A DNA stretch of 64,000 nt from Thalassospiraceae bacterium LMO-JJ14. Its GTDB lineage: Bacteria; Pseudomonadota; Alphaproteobacteria; Rhodospirillales; Casp-alpha2. The notes beneath the pieces were generated by a model. That model worked only from the letters and a program-made list of their open reading frames with translations. It ran no database searches and was not told the DNA's origin. The position numbers were made by a program, and so were the translations under genes. This document shows, in pieces, positions 35,412-44,361 of this stretch (the first letter of the stretch is position 1; every line of letters starts with the position of its first letter). Location: NCBI GenBank assembly GCA_021555105.2, contig CP134604.1:1178001-1242000 (forward strand). The letters are read 5' to 3'.

Positions 35412-35930
35412 ATGAAGATTTTCGGTTTCGCAGGCTGGAGCGGCAGCGGCAAGACGACACTGGTCAAGGCGGTCATTCCCGCGTTGATCGAACGCGGCCT
35501 GAAGATATCGACCATCAAACATACACATCATAATTTCGATATCGACCGCCCCGGCAAGGATTCGTTCGAGCACCGTACGGCAGGGGCCCATGAAGTCGTG
35601 ATTACCGGCGCCCAGCGCTGGGCCTTGCTGCATGAGAACCGGGGTGAGGCCGAGCCGAGCATCGAGGATATGCTGGCCCGCATGTCGCCTGTCGATCTGG
35701 TGCTGATCGAAGGCTTCAAGTCCTATCCGCACCCGAAGATAGAGGTTTACCGTCCGGAAATCGGCAAGCCATTGCTCTGCAAGGATGAGCCATCGATTGT
35801 TGCGGTTGCGACGACGGCGGCGCTCGATGTCGGCGTGCCGTGTCTTGATCTCGATGATGTAGGCGCGGTCGCGGATTTCGTGATGGCGTTTTGCGAATTG
35901 CCGGCGGAGCGGCGGCATGGCGCAGCTTAA
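35412..35930 (+). CDS. mobB: Molybdopterin-guanine dinucleotide biosynthesis adaptor MobB
   Basis: A 172-residue GTP-binding protein that assists conversion of molybdenum cofactor to its guanine dinucleotide form. The P-loop GWSGSGKTTLVK is at residues 8-19, with TIKHTHHNFDIDRPGKDS and VDLVLIEGFKSYPHPKIEV typical of MobB. Its 3' end overlaps moeA by 14 bases. With moeA, moaD and moaE it forms a cofactor operon; mobA is not in the window. Confidence 0.94.
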   Translation: MKIFGFAGWSGSGKTTLVKAVIPALIERGLKISTIKHTHHNFDIDRPGKDSFEHRTAGAHEVVITGAQRWALLHENRGEAEPSIEDMLARMSPVDLVLIEGFKSYPHPKIEVYRPEIGKPLLCKDEPSIVAVATTAALDVGVPCLDLDDVGAVADFVMAFCELPAERRHGAA

Positions 35931-37176
35931 GGATGATTGTTTTGCTTTCGGCGATACGCTGGTGCCGTATGCAGATGCCATGTCGGAGTTGGCGGCCAGG
36001 CTTGAGACGGTCGTCGATACCGAAACGGCTGCAATAACGAAAGCCGCAGGGCGGTTACTTGCCGAGGATGTCATATCCGACCGCCAGGTGCCGCCGCACG
36101 ACAACAGCGCCGTCGATGGTTACGCCGTATTCCATGCGGATTTAAATCAGGATACGGAAACACGTCTGCCGGTTACGGGGCGTGTTGCCGCCGGGCATCC
36201 GCTGGGGCGAGACGCTAGGCAAGGTGAAGCCGTGCAGATATTTACCGGCGCCCCGATGCCTGAGGGCCTGGATACGGTCTTCATGGAGGAAGACTGCACG
36301 CGCGACGGCGATGCCGTTGTCCTGCCGCCCGGATTGAAGCAGGGCTCAAACCGCCGCTTTGCCGGGGAGGATATTCAGACCGGCGATGTTATCGTCAAGG
36401 CGGGAACCAAACTCCGCCCGCAGGACGTCGGCCTGGCCGCCTCGGTCGGCCGCGATACGCTTAAAGTCTACCAACCGCTTCGCGTCGCGGTCTTTTCAAC
36501 CGGCGACGAAGTTCGCGATCCAAGCGGCGATGCACCGGCAGGGTGCATTTATGATGCGAACCGTTACACCGTGATGTCGATGCTCGCTCAATTGGGCATG
36601 GAAGTTACGGACCTCGGTATCCTTCCGGACAATGAACAGGCGATTGCGGATGCACTGGCGTCTGCCGCCGATGCGCATCATGTCCTGATGACCTCCGGCG
36701 GCGTTTCAGCCGGTGAGGAGGATCACGTTAAGTCCGCCGTTGAAAAACTCGGCGATATTCATTTCTGGCGTCTTGCCATCAAACCTGGCCGACCGATAGC
36801 GCTGGGTCAGGTTGGCGATACCGCATTCGTCGGCTTGCCGGGCAATCCGGTCGCCGCGATGGTGACATTCCTGATGGTGGCGCAGCCGATGCTGCGCCGG
36901 CTTGCCGGAGAAACCGGCTATAAGCCAACACGCCTCAGGGTAACGACGGATTTCGCCTATAAAAAGAAAAGCGGTCGCCGTGAATGGGTGCGGGTCGGGC
37001 TTGGCGGCGACGAGAACGGCGTCCCCGTCGCTTTCAAGCATCACTCCAGCGGCGCCGGCATTCTGACATCCATGGCCGCGGCGGATGGTCTGCTTGAAAT
37101 CGGCGAAGATGTCGAGAAACTGGAAGCCGGTGCCAGCGTCACGTACATTCCCTTCAACGGGCTGTTATCGGGGTAA
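35917..37176 (+). CDS. moeA: Molybdopterin molybdenumtransferase
   Basis: A 419-residue enzyme that inserts molybdate into adenylylated molybdopterin. The gephyrin-like domain order is clear: VPPHDNSAVDGYAV, QIFTGAPMPEGLDTV with MEED, then FSTGDEV, MTSGGVSAGEEDHV, and GLPGNPVAAMVTF. The C-terminal domain IV follows (about 350-419). It overlaps mobB and is followed four bases later by moaD. Confidence 0.95.
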   Translation: MAQLKDDCFAFGDTLVPYADAMSELAARLETVVDTETAAITKAAGRLLAEDVISDRQVPPHDNSAVDGYAVFHADLNQDTETRLPVTGRVAAGHPLGRDARQGEAVQIFTGAPMPEGLDTVFMEEDCTRDGDAVVLPPGLKQGSNRRFAGEDIQTGDVIVKAGTKLRPQDVGLAASVGRDTLKVYQPLRVAVFSTGDEVRDPSGDAPAGCIYDANRYTVMSMLAQLGMEVTDLGILPDNEQAIADALASAADAHHVLMTSGGVSAGEEDHVKSAVEKLGDIHFWRLAIKPGRPIALGQVGDTAFVGLPGNPVAAMVTFLMVAQPMLRRLAGETGYKPTRLRVTTDFAYKKKSGRREWVRVGLGGDENGVPVAFKHHSSGAGILTSMAAADGLLEIGEDVEKLEAGASVTYIPFNGLLSG

Positions 37177-37180
37177 GATA

Positions 37181-37432
37181 TTGAAACTTCTTTATTTCGC
37201 ATGGGTGCGTGAGCGGATCGGCCAATCGTCGGAAGAAATCGCACGCCCGGAGGGTGTGGCGACGGTCGGGGAACTGATCGGTTGGCTGGCCGAACGCGGT
37301 GGCGGGTATACCGAGGCATTTGAAAATACGGCCCATGTCCGTGCGGCTGTTAATCACGAGCATGTTGATGCATCGCATCCGGTAACGGATGATGACGAGG
37401 TTGCTTTTTTCCCGCCGGTCACCGGAGGCTGA
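37181..37432 (+). CDS. moaD: Molybdopterin synthase sulfur carrier subunit
   Basis: An 83-residue ubiquitin-fold protein whose C-terminal thiocarboxylate supplies sulfur for molybdopterin. It starts KLLYFAWVRERIG and ends FPPVTGG; the terminal Gly-Gly is the functional tail. The start is TTG 37181, four bases after the moeA stop, with GGGGTAAG upstream; no ATG is available at the family start. moaE begins right after (ATG 37434). Confidence 0.93.
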   Translation: MKLLYFAWVRERIGQSSEEIARPEGVATVGELIGWLAERGGGYTEAFENTAHVRAAVNHEHVDASHPVTDDDEVAFFPPVTGG

Positions 37433-37433
37433 G

Positions 37434-37898
37434 ATGATCCGCGTTCAGGAAAAGGATTTCGATCTGGCGGCCGAGTTGCAGGCGATGAGTGCCGGCAACA
37501 CGGCAATCGGCGGTCTTTGTTCCTTTGTCGGCCTTGTCCGGGATATGGCGGGTGAGGCCGATATCGGCGCGATGACGCTTGAGCATTATCCGGGTATGAC
37601 CGAACGCGCCCTCGAGAAGATCGAGGCGGAAGCGCGCGCACGCTGGCCGTTGGAAGCAACGCTGATCATACACCGATATGGGCGCCTTGAGCCGGGCGAG
37701 CAGATCGTGCTTGTCGCAGCGGCCTCGGCGCATCGTGAAGCTGCCTTTGAAGCCTGCCATTACCTTATCGACTTTCTGAAAACCCAAGCGCCGTTCTGGA
37801 AGCTCGAAGAAACGCCGGAAGGCCCTAAATGGGTGGATGCACGTGCCAGCGACGACGCCGCTACGGCGCGTTGGGCTGCCAAGGGCGGCGGGGAATAA
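37434..37898 (+). CDS. moaE: Molybdopterin synthase catalytic subunit
   Basis: A 154-residue subunit that pairs with MoaD to turn precursor Z (cPMP) into molybdopterin. Family parts are IGGLCSFVGLVRD, LEHYPGMTERALEKI, IIHRYGRLEPGEQIVLV, HREAAFEACHYLIDFLKTQAPFWK and the catalytic Lys region. ATG 37434 has GGAGG just upstream. Only four bases separate it from the following LOG-family gene. Confidence 0.95.
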   Translation: MIRVQEKDFDLAAELQAMSAGNTAIGGLCSFVGLVRDMAGEADIGAMTLEHYPGMTERALEKIEAEARARWPLEATLIIHRYGRLEPGEQIVLVAAASAHREAAFEACHYLIDFLKTQAPFWKLEETPEGPKWVDARASDDAATARWAAKGGGE

Positions 37899-37902
37899 CC
37901 GT

Positions 37903-38745
37903 ATGAAAAAAGGTGATGGCGGGAACTATGATGAGCCGGATTCCCAACAACCGATCAAGGCTTATGAGGATTTGGAATTCCTGAGAAGCCGGGACGGTCG
38001 GACGCTGAGGATATTGTCCGAATATCTGGAACCTGAAGCACGTTTTGAAGAATACAATATTGCCGATACCATCGTATTTTTCGGCTCGGCCAGGGTCAAA
38101 AGCCGCGAAGAAGCTGAAAAGCATCTGGATGCCGCTAAACGACACGGCGGGGATATCGTGGAAGCCGAGCGTGGCTTGCACATGTCACAGTATTACGAGG
38201 CCGCCCGGACCCTGGCGCAGCGCCTGACCACATGGTCGAAGACCCTTGAAGGGTCGCGCCGGCGTTTCGTCGTATGTACCGGCGGCGGCCCCGGTATCAT
38301 GGAAGCGGCCAACCGGGGCGCTTCCGAGGCCGCCGGCATCAATATCGGGCTGAATATTTCCCTGCCCCATGAACAGCACGAAAACCCTTATGTGACGCGC
38401 GAGCTTGGATTCGAATTCCACTACTTTTTCATGCGCAAGTTCTGGTTCATCTATCTTGCCAAGGCGATGCTGGTTTTCCCGGGCGGTTTCGGCACCATGG
38501 ACGAATTTTTCGAAACGCTGACCCTGATGCAGACCAATAAACTGAAAAAACGCGTGCCGATTGTGCTCTTCGGGAAATCGTTCTGGAAAGATGCCCTGAA
38601 TCTAGATGCTTTGGTCGAGGCCGGGACGATTACGCCGGAGGATCTGGACCTGTTCCTGACGACGGATGATATCGACGAGGCATTCGACTATATTACGGCG
38701 GAACTGACACAACATGCGCTGGGGGCGCCCGGCGGCATATTGTAA
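37903..38745 (+). CDS. LOG-family protein (TIGR00730-like)
   Basis: A 280-residue Rossmann-fold protein of the LOG group, once called lysine decarboxylases; proven members release nucleobases from nucleoside monophosphates. The two signatures are present: VCTGGGPGIMEAANRGA and VFPGGFGTMDEFFE. An 80-residue N-terminal part (ILSEYLEPEARFEEYNI, VFFGSARV) is of the longer alphaproteobacterial form. ATG 37903 is chosen over the open frame upstream into moaE. Its place after moaE is probably co-transcription; no link to the cofactor is known. Confidence 0.9.
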   Translation: MKKGDGGNYDEPDSQQPIKAYEDLEFLRSRDGRTLRILSEYLEPEARFEEYNIADTIVFFGSARVKSREEAEKHLDAAKRHGGDIVEAERGLHMSQYYEAARTLAQRLTTWSKTLEGSRRRFVVCTGGGPGIMEAANRGASEAAGINIGLNISLPHEQHENPYVTRELGFEFHYFFMRKFWFIYLAKAMLVFPGGFGTMDEFFETLTLMQTNKLKKRVPIVLFGKSFWKDALNLDALVEAGTITPEDLDLFLTTDDIDEAFDYITAELTQHALGAPGGIL

Positions 38746-38818
38746 GCGTCACTATTGCCGAAAAGATCGAACATGCGTACCCTAACTGACTGATTTTACC
38801 CAGAAAGGGGAACGGAGT

Positions 38819-40033
38819 TTGCCGGAAAATATCTATTCACGCTTGTACAAGGCGGGAGACGTCATCTTCCGCAGAAACGAGCCGGGCGATCATGCCTATT
38901 TCATTGAACGTGGGTCTGTAGACGTGATCATCGAAAAAGATGGTGCTGACTTCGTTATCGCACAGCTTGGACCTGGTGAAATCATTGGCGAAATGTCGAT
39001 GATCGACGATGCCCCCAGATCTGCCGATGTCATTGCAACTGCGGATACGGAATTGATCGTGATCCAGCGCTCGCGTTTCATCAAGCCGCTGACATCCGCC
39101 GATCCGATGATGAACCTGATCTTGCGGGTTGTGCTGACCCGGTTCAGGAGTGCGCAAAATCGCTATTCCGGGCTCAGTAACAAAGACGACATCCAAAACG
39201 GTTCGCTCGAAGAAATACGGGCGATGGCATTTCAGCGGATCCATGATGAACGCGATTTACTGAGCGGCCTTGAAGCGCAGGAATTCCGGATGCATTACCA
39301 GCCGATCGTGTCTCTGGAGAGCGGCAAGATTGCCGGTTTTGAAGCGCTCATGCGCTGGCAAAAGGATGACGGCTCTTTTATTTCGCCGGGACAGTTTATC
39401 CCGCTTGCCGAAAACACCGGGCTGATCGTCGAGCTGGGCCGGTTTGCGCTGGAAACGAGCTTAAGCGACCAGAGCCGTTTCGCGGAAGCCTTCGCGCAGA
39501 AGAATCCCAATGACCCATTGCCGTTCATGAGTACGAACGTGTCCGGACTGCAGCTTTCCGATCTCGATGAAATTGATCGTATCGGCAGCATCATTCATGC
39601 AAGCGGGGTCGATCTGGAGCAGGTTAAGCTTGAGATCACCGAAACGCTGATGGTCGAGAACCCCGATCATGCGGCGAATGCCCTGAAAAAATTGAAGGCA
39701 CTGGGACTTTCGCTTGCGATTGATGATTTCGGGACGGGGTATTCCAGCCTCAGCTATCTGCACATGTTCCCGCTCGATACCCTCAAAATCGACCGGGCAT
39801 TCGTCAACAGCATGGACGAGACCGAAAATAGCCGGCGAATCGTGCACAGTATTGTCGGGCTGGCATTGGCGCTCGATATGAATATCGTTGCCGAGGGTAT
39901 TGAGACCGAAGCGCAGCAGGCGCGGTTGCGGGAGCTCGATTGTCATTACGGGCAGGGTTATTTGTTCGCCAAGCCGCAATCGGCCGATGATGCGCTGGCA
40001 CTGATCAACTCCGGCAAGACCTGGCAAATTTAG
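38819..40033 (+). CDS. Cyclic-nucleotide-binding-domain / EAL phosphodiesterase
   Basis: A 404-residue signalling protein. Residues 8-115 form a CRP-type cyclic-nucleotide-binding fold (FRRNEPGDHAYFIERGSV, LGPGEIIGEMSMIDDAPRSADV); residues 155-400 an EAL domain with intact catalytic motifs: FEALMRWQ, TNVSGLQLSD, LEITETLMVEN, DDFGTGYSSL, LKIDRAFV, AEGIETEAQ and GYLFAKP. It should hydrolyse cyclic di-GMP under control of a bound ligand. There is no GGDEF domain, DNA-binding part or membrane helix. The start is TTG 38819 with AACGGAG upstream. It stands alone. Confidence 0.93.
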   Translation: MPENIYSRLYKAGDVIFRRNEPGDHAYFIERGSVDVIIEKDGADFVIAQLGPGEIIGEMSMIDDAPRSADVIATADTELIVIQRSRFIKPLTSADPMMNLILRVVLTRFRSAQNRYSGLSNKDDIQNGSLEEIRAMAFQRIHDERDLLSGLEAQEFRMHYQPIVSLESGKIAGFEALMRWQKDDGSFISPGQFIPLAENTGLIVELGRFALETSLSDQSRFAEAFAQKNPNDPLPFMSTNVSGLQLSDLDEIDRIGSIIHASGVDLEQVKLEITETLMVENPDHAANALKKLKALGLSLAIDDFGTGYSSLSYLHMFPLDTLKIDRAFVNSMDETENSRRIVHSIVGLALALDMNIVAEGIETEAQQARLRELDCHYGQGYLFAKPQSADDALALINSGKTWQI

Positions 40034-40090
40034 ACGTTTTCCTTCCCATTCGCAGTCTGCCAAAATCTCCCGGACAAACGGAGGATACTT

Positions 40091-40618
40091 ATGAAATACG
40101 CACTCGGTGAGGACCGGGTTACGACCCGTGGTGATGATTACTGGATTGCCCCAAATGCATCGGCGATTGGCAAGGTGACGCTGGAAGCTGGCGTTAGCAT
40201 ATGGTTCGGCGCTGTGCTGCGCGGGGACAATGAGCATATCATTATCGGCGAAGGCTCGAACATTCAGGAAAACAGCGTTCTGCATACCGATCCCGGCTAT
40301 ACGCTGCGTCTCGGTAAGGGTGTCACGGTGGGGCACATGGCGATGCTGCACGGCTGTACAGTCGGCGATAATTCACTGATCGGGATCGGCGCGGTGGTGC
40401 TCAACGGTGCCAAGATCGGTAAAAACTGTATTGTTGGCGCCAAGGCGCTGATTACCGAGAATACGGAAATTCCAGACGGATCGCTGGTCGTCGGCGCGCC
40501 CGGCCGCGTCATCCGTCAACTGAAACCGGAAGCCATTGCGGATCTGACGCGCATTGCCGAGCATTACGTGGAACGCTGGAAGCGCTTCAAGACCGATATG
40601 GTCGAGGACGGTGCCTGA
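40091..40618 (+). CDS. Gamma-carbonic-anhydrase-like hexapeptide repeat protein
   Basis: A 175-residue left-handed beta-helix protein of the gamma carbonic anhydrase family. Zinc ligands fit: the His in NSVLHTDPG and two in [10 protein letters not shown]. Repeats such as [16 protein letters not shown] and [17 protein letters not shown] are visible, followed by the [12 protein letters not shown] region and a C-terminal helix. The catalytic Glu residues of Cam are not apparent, so activity is uncertain; many bacterial relatives are not proven anhydrases. The stop is one base from the start of the acyl-CoA ligase gene. Confidence 0.9.
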   Translation: MKYALGEDRVTTRGDDYWIAPNASAIGKVTLEAGVSIWFGAVLRGDNEHIIIGEGSNIQENSVLHTDPGYTLRLGKGVTVGHMAMLHGCTVGDNSLIGIGAVVLNGAKIGKNCIVGAKALITENTEIPDGSLVVGAPGRVIRQLKPEAIADLTRIAEHYVERWKRFKTDMVEDGA

Positions 40619-40619
40619 G

Positions 40620-42143
40620 ATGCTGCCGATCGACCATTTTTTCAGAGCCGCGCAACGCTTTCCGGACAGAATTGCGGTCCGGAGCGGCGAGATTGACATC
40701 ACCTATGCGGATCTGGCGCGTCGCACCAATGCACTCGCCGCCGCACTTCAGGCAATCGATCCTGAACCTCAAACCCGCGTCGGTATTTGCGGTTATAATA
40801 CGTTCGAGCATCTTCTGGCCTGGCTTGCGGTATTTGCCGCCGGCAAGACATGGGTGCCGCTCAACCCCCGTAATGGCAAGCCGGAGCTGGACCGGATCTG
40901 CGAAGTCACCAATCCGAAGATCGTCGTTATCGATGCGGACTGCTGGGACAAGGTGGATTGCCCGTCGGCCATGCGATTGATCGGCAAGCCGGGAGATCGG
41001 GCCGAAGGGACAGGCATTGAACAGCTTGTCGGCCAGTTCGATGGCGAAATGCCGACCCGTCACGATCTTGATCTCGATGATCTGCAGGCCATCAAGTTCA
41101 CCGGCGGTTCCAGCGGTCAGCCCAAGGGCTGCATGCAGACCTACCGGGTTTGGAATACCTGCATCGTTTCTATGCTTCATGAATTCGGCTTTGATGCGGA
41201 TGATCGCAATCTTCTTGCGGCGCCGATGACACATGGGACCAATACCCTGATTATGCCGACGTTCGCCGTCGGCGGGATGCAGGTTTTCATGGGGCAGGCG
41301 AAGCCGGCGTCGATTATCGAGGCGCTGGAAAAAGACGGTATTACCAGCGTTTTCCTCCCGCCGACCGTGATCTACATGATGCTCGACGAACCAGATGTCG
41401 AGAGCAGGGATTTCTCGGCACTCAGGCATTTGATCGTTGGCGGGGCGGCCATTCGCAAGGATGAAGTGCCGCGCGCGATGAAGGTCTTCAACAACGCCCT
41501 TGAAACCTGCTTCGGCCAGACGGAAGCGCCGCAAATCGCCATATGCATGCGTGCGGAGGACTGGGCCAAGCCGGAGAACTGGGCCTCGACCGGGCGCGCC
41601 ACGCTTATGACGCGTGTCGAAATCATGGACACGGCGGGCAACATCCTTGCGCCGGGTGAAACCGGCGAGATCGTGCTCAAGGGCGACCTTGTCATGAAGG
41701 GCTATCTGGACATGCCTGAAAAAACAGCCGAGACGATTATCGACGGCTGGCTGCATACGGGCGATGTCGGCATCATCGACGAACGGGGTTTCATCTATAT
41801 CAAGGACCGTATCCGCGATGTTGTCATCACAGGCGGCTTCAATGTGTATCCGAGCGATGTCGAGGCGGTATTGGGCCAGCATCCGATGGTCAGTGAATGC
41901 GTCGTCTTCGGTATTGCGGACCGCAAATGGGGCGAGGCGCTGACGGCGGCGGTCGAAGTTCGGCCGGGAAGCGATGTCAGTGGCGAAGAGATCGCTGCTT
42001 TCGTCAAGGAACGGCTGGATTCCGTGAAGACGCCGAAAGTTGTGCATATTGTCGATGAGTTACCGCGCTCGCCCGTCGGCAAGGTTTTGCGGCGCGAGGC
42101 CAAGGACAGATTCACGCCGAAGGATGGGGAGAGTGCAGCATGA
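40620..42143 (+). CDS. AMP-forming acyl-CoA ligase
   Basis: A 507-residue member of the adenylate-forming family that joins a carboxylic acid to CoA. Motifs: FTGGSSGQPKGCMQT (P-loop), CFGQTEAPQ, YLDMPEKTAET then GWLHTGDVG, and IKDRIRDVVITGGFNVYPSDVE with the hinge; the C-terminal catalytic Lys appears in RSPVGKVLRR. ATG 40620 starts right after the carbonic-anhydrase-like stop. The 3' end overlaps the citryl-CoA-lyase-like gene by four bases. The acid substrate is unknown; coupling to a citryl-CoA lyase homologue suggests a branched or hydroxy di/tricarboxylic acid. Confidence 0.9.
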   Translation: MLPIDHFFRAAQRFPDRIAVRSGEIDITYADLARRTNALAAALQAIDPEPQTRVGICGYNTFEHLLAWLAVFAAGKTWVPLNPRNGKPELDRICEVTNPKIVVIDADCWDKVDCPSAMRLIGKPGDRAEGTGIEQLVGQFDGEMPTRHDLDLDDLQAIKFTGGSSGQPKGCMQTYRVWNTCIVSMLHEFGFDADDRNLLAAPMTHGTNTLIMPTFAVGGMQVFMGQAKPASIIEALEKDGITSVFLPPTVIYMMLDEPDVESRDFSALRHLIVGGAAIRKDEVPRAMKVFNNALETCFGQTEAPQIAICMRAEDWAKPENWASTGRATLMTRVEIMDTAGNILAPGETGEIVLKGDLVMKGYLDMPEKTAETIIDGWLHTGDVGIIDERGFIYIKDRIRDVVITGGFNVYPSDVEAVLGQHPMVSECVVFGIADRKWGEALTAAVEVRPGSDVSGEEIAAFVKERLDSVKTPKVVHIVDELPRSPVGKVLRREAKDRFTPKDGESAA

Positions 42144-42934
42144 GCGGGACAGAAAAGCCGACGACACGGCTGGCGACGCATACCAACGAGGAACTGTATT
42201 ACCGCGATGACGGTCTTGTTGCGGATCTGATGGGCAATGTTACGTTCACGGAAATGATGTTCATGCACATCATGGGGCGCAAGCCGACGGCGGGCGAGAT
42301 TGTTATTCTGGATGCGGTCCTGGTAACGCTGATGGAACATGGACTGACCCCCAGCGCAATCGCCACACGGCTAACGTATCATTCGGCGCCTGAAGCCCTG
42401 CAGGCGGCAGTGGCGGCGGGGCTGCTCAATGTCGGTTCGCAGTTCGTCGGCACCATGGAGAATGCGGCCAAGCTGCTCATGAGCCTTTTGCAGGACGATG
42501 AAGGGTTCGATGCCGCTGCCCGCCGTGAAATTCGTGCTCTCAGAGCCGCCAGGAAGCCGTTCCCGGGGTATGGCCATCACCTGCACAAGCCCGACGATCC
42601 GAGGACCGAGCGCCTGTTCGGAATTGCCCTGTCGCAGGAAGGGATCGACGGCATATACATCGACGCCATGAAGCGTTTGTCGGGCCTTATAGACGATGAA
42701 CTGGGCCGTCATCTGACGATCAATGCGACAGGGGCCGTGGCTGCCGTATTATTGGAGATCGGGGTCGAGCCTGAAATCATGCGCGGGTTTTCCGTGATCA
42801 GCCGATCTGCGGGCCTTGTCGCGCATATCCGTGAAGAGCAATCCGAACCGACGGCGCGCCATATTTGGGATGTGGTTGAAGAAACGATCCCGTATGTTGG
42901 CGATGCACCAATCGGCGAGATGGAGGAGCACTAG
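42140..42934 (+). CDS. Citryl-CoA lyase-like protein (citrate synthase fold)
   Basis: A 264-residue protein with the citrate synthase fold but much shorter than citrate synthase, like stand-alone citryl-CoA lyases. Visible are FTEMMFMHIMGRKPT, VTLMEHGLTPSAIATR with a conserved His, and the second region FPGYGHHLHKPDDPRTERLF. Such lyases split citryl-CoA to acetyl-CoA and oxaloacetate. It overlaps the ligase by ATGA and is three bases from a flavin reductase gene, so the three form one operon. Whether citryl-CoA is the true substrate is unproven. Confidence 0.82.
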   Translation: MSGTEKPTTRLATHTNEELYYRDDGLVADLMGNVTFTEMMFMHIMGRKPTAGEIVILDAVLVTLMEHGLTPSAIATRLTYHSAPEALQAAVAAGLLNVGSQFVGTMENAAKLLMSLLQDDEGFDAAARREIRALRAARKPFPGYGHHLHKPDDPRTERLFGIALSQEGIDGIYIDAMKRLSGLIDDELGRHLTINATGAVAAVLLEIGVEPEIMRGFSVISRSAGLVAHIREEQSEPTARHIWDVVEETIPYVGDAPIGEMEEH

Positions 42935-42937
42935 ATC

Positions 42938-43564
42938 ATGTTTTGGAAAACCAGCGAACCGCACGGTCTCCCGCGCAACCCGTTCAAGAGTTGTGTCATC
43001 CCGCGTCCCATCGGCTGGATATCGACAATCGGTCCCGATGGTGTCGGGAACCTCTCACCATATTCGTTTTTCAACGGTGTCTCGGGCGATCCGCCGATGG
43101 TCATGTTTGCGAGTGGCGCGCGCTCTGCCGAAGCCCCCAAGGACAGCATTTACAATGTTCAGCAGACGGGGGAATTCGTCTGCTCGATGGTCTCATATGA
43201 ATTGAAGGAAATTATGAGCGATTCCAGTGCGGCTTATGGACCCGAGGTCGATGAGGCCAATCATCTGGGAATAGAGATGGAGCCGTCCGAGTTGGTCAAG
43301 CCGATGCGCGTCAAGGCGGCCCCGATCCATTTGGAGTGCACCTACATCGATACCATGGAACTCCCCAAGGACAGGAACGGCGGTGGCAATGCGATCTGTG
43401 TCGGCCGCGTTGTCGGTGTGCACATCAAGGATGAATTCCTGGTCGACGGCATCGTCGATGTCGAAAAAATCCGCCCGGTCGCAAGGCTCGGGTATATGGA
43501 TTACACCTCGGTTCAGGAAGTATTCCCGATGGCACGGCCAAGCCTGAAATCGGCGGCGGAGTGA
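42938..43564 (+). CDS. Flavin reductase-like protein (FMN-binding split barrel)
   Basis: A 208-residue protein of the flavin reductase-like family. Typical elements are FKSCVIPRPIGWISTIGPDGVGNLSPYSFFNGVSGDPPMVMF, which I read as the flavin site in shortened form, TGEFVCSMVS and GRVVGVHI. Members bind FMN and reduce flavins or act as oxygenase partners; the role here is unknown. It lies three bases after the lyase. The opposite-strand TraT-like gene ends seven bases later, so the two operons converge. Confidence 0.87.
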   Translation: MFWKTSEPHGLPRNPFKSCVIPRPIGWISTIGPDGVGNLSPYSFFNGVSGDPPMVMFASGARSAEAPKDSIYNVQQTGEFVCSMVSYELKEIMSDSSAAYGPEVDEANHLGIEMEPSELVKPMRVKAAPIHLECTYIDTMELPKDRNGGGNAICVGRVVGVHIKDEFLVDGIVDVEKIRPVARLGYMDYTSVQEVFPMARPSLKSAAE

Positions 43565-43570
43565 GCCGCG

Positions 43571-44353
43571 TTAAATGATGTTGCCGACGATACGGGCGAT
43601 GCGTTCGCTCACAATGCTGGAAATTTCGCTTTGTGAGGTATTACGTCCCCCGGCGTAAACGGCAACACCGGTTTGTACCGAGTGTTTCAGGCCGCGCTTG
43701 GAGCGATTCTGATCTTCCTCTTTTTCCTCGTCAGTTTGTCTGCTGCGGCTGAATGTCACGGTTTTCGAAGGCTTGCTCGTGGTACGGTCCCTGATCGTCG
43801 CGACGGTAACGTTCGTGACGATGATGTACGTGTCATCGGTGACGAAGCTGCCGATTATGCTGCCAAGGGCGGCGCCTGACACCGCACCGATGCCGGCATC
43901 GGTGCGCGTTGTGCCGATGCTTGCCCCTGCAAGGCCGCCAGAAACGCCGCCGAGGAAGCCGTATTCAGCGGACATATTTGTCTGTATCTGCCCGCTGTAT
44001 TGAACGTTGACGTCGATGAGGATGCCAAAATCATCCTCCGCCGTCGGCTCGAAGCCGATATTCCGGTATGCACGCTCAATCTGCGAGCGGAACCTGTGCA
44101 GGTCGAAGGCAGTATCGCCGGATGTGTTGCGGATGCGGACCTTGATCTTCTTGTTCTTATGGAACGATGCATCGGTGACGATGTTCCGCTCAATCGTCGA
44201 GCCGATCATCAGGCCGGAACCGTCTTCCTGTTTAACCATGCCCATCCGGGTGGTCGGCGCGCCGATACACCCGCTCAGCATCGGTGAGATCAGCAAGGCG
44301 CACATAAGCAGGAAACGGGGAAGGGTCATTTTTAATTTATGGAAATATATCAT
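43571..44353 (-). CDS. TraT-like outer-membrane lipoprotein
   Basis: A 260-residue lipoprotein. The signal ends in a lipobox (PMLSGC, lipid Cys at about residue 29). The layout matches TraT surface-exclusion/complement-resistance proteins: an N-terminal region with IRNTSGDTAFDLHRFR, an ILIDVNVQYSGQIQT strand, a Gly/Ala-rich segment (GGVSGGLAGASIGT, GIGAVSGAALGSIIG), and the C-terminal strand region with TDDTYIIVTNVTVATI. ATG 44353 has AGGAG five bases upstream. TraT is usually plasmid-borne; this chromosomal relative has no conjugation genes nearby. It is eight bases after the protease gene and probably co-transcribed. Confidence 0.82.
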   Translation of the reverse strand: MIYFHKLKMTLPRFLLMCALLISPMLSGCIGAPTTRMGMVKQEDGSGLMIGSTIERNIVTDASFHKNKKIKVRIRNTSGDTAFDLHRFRSQIERAYRNIGFEPTAEDDFGILIDVNVQYSGQIQTNMSAEYGFLGGVSGGLAGASIGTTRTDAGIGAVSGAALGSIIGSFVTDDTYIIVTNVTVATIRDRTTSKPSKTVTFSRSRQTDEEKEEDQNRSKRGLKHSVQTGVAVYAGGRNTSQSEISSIVSERIARIVGNII

Positions 44354-44361
44354 GATCACTC

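Noticed and set aside
40587-42047. 486-residue minus-strand frame opposite the acyl-CoA ligase
   Set aside because: Its sequence is the antisense of a clear adenylate-forming enzyme and shows no motif.
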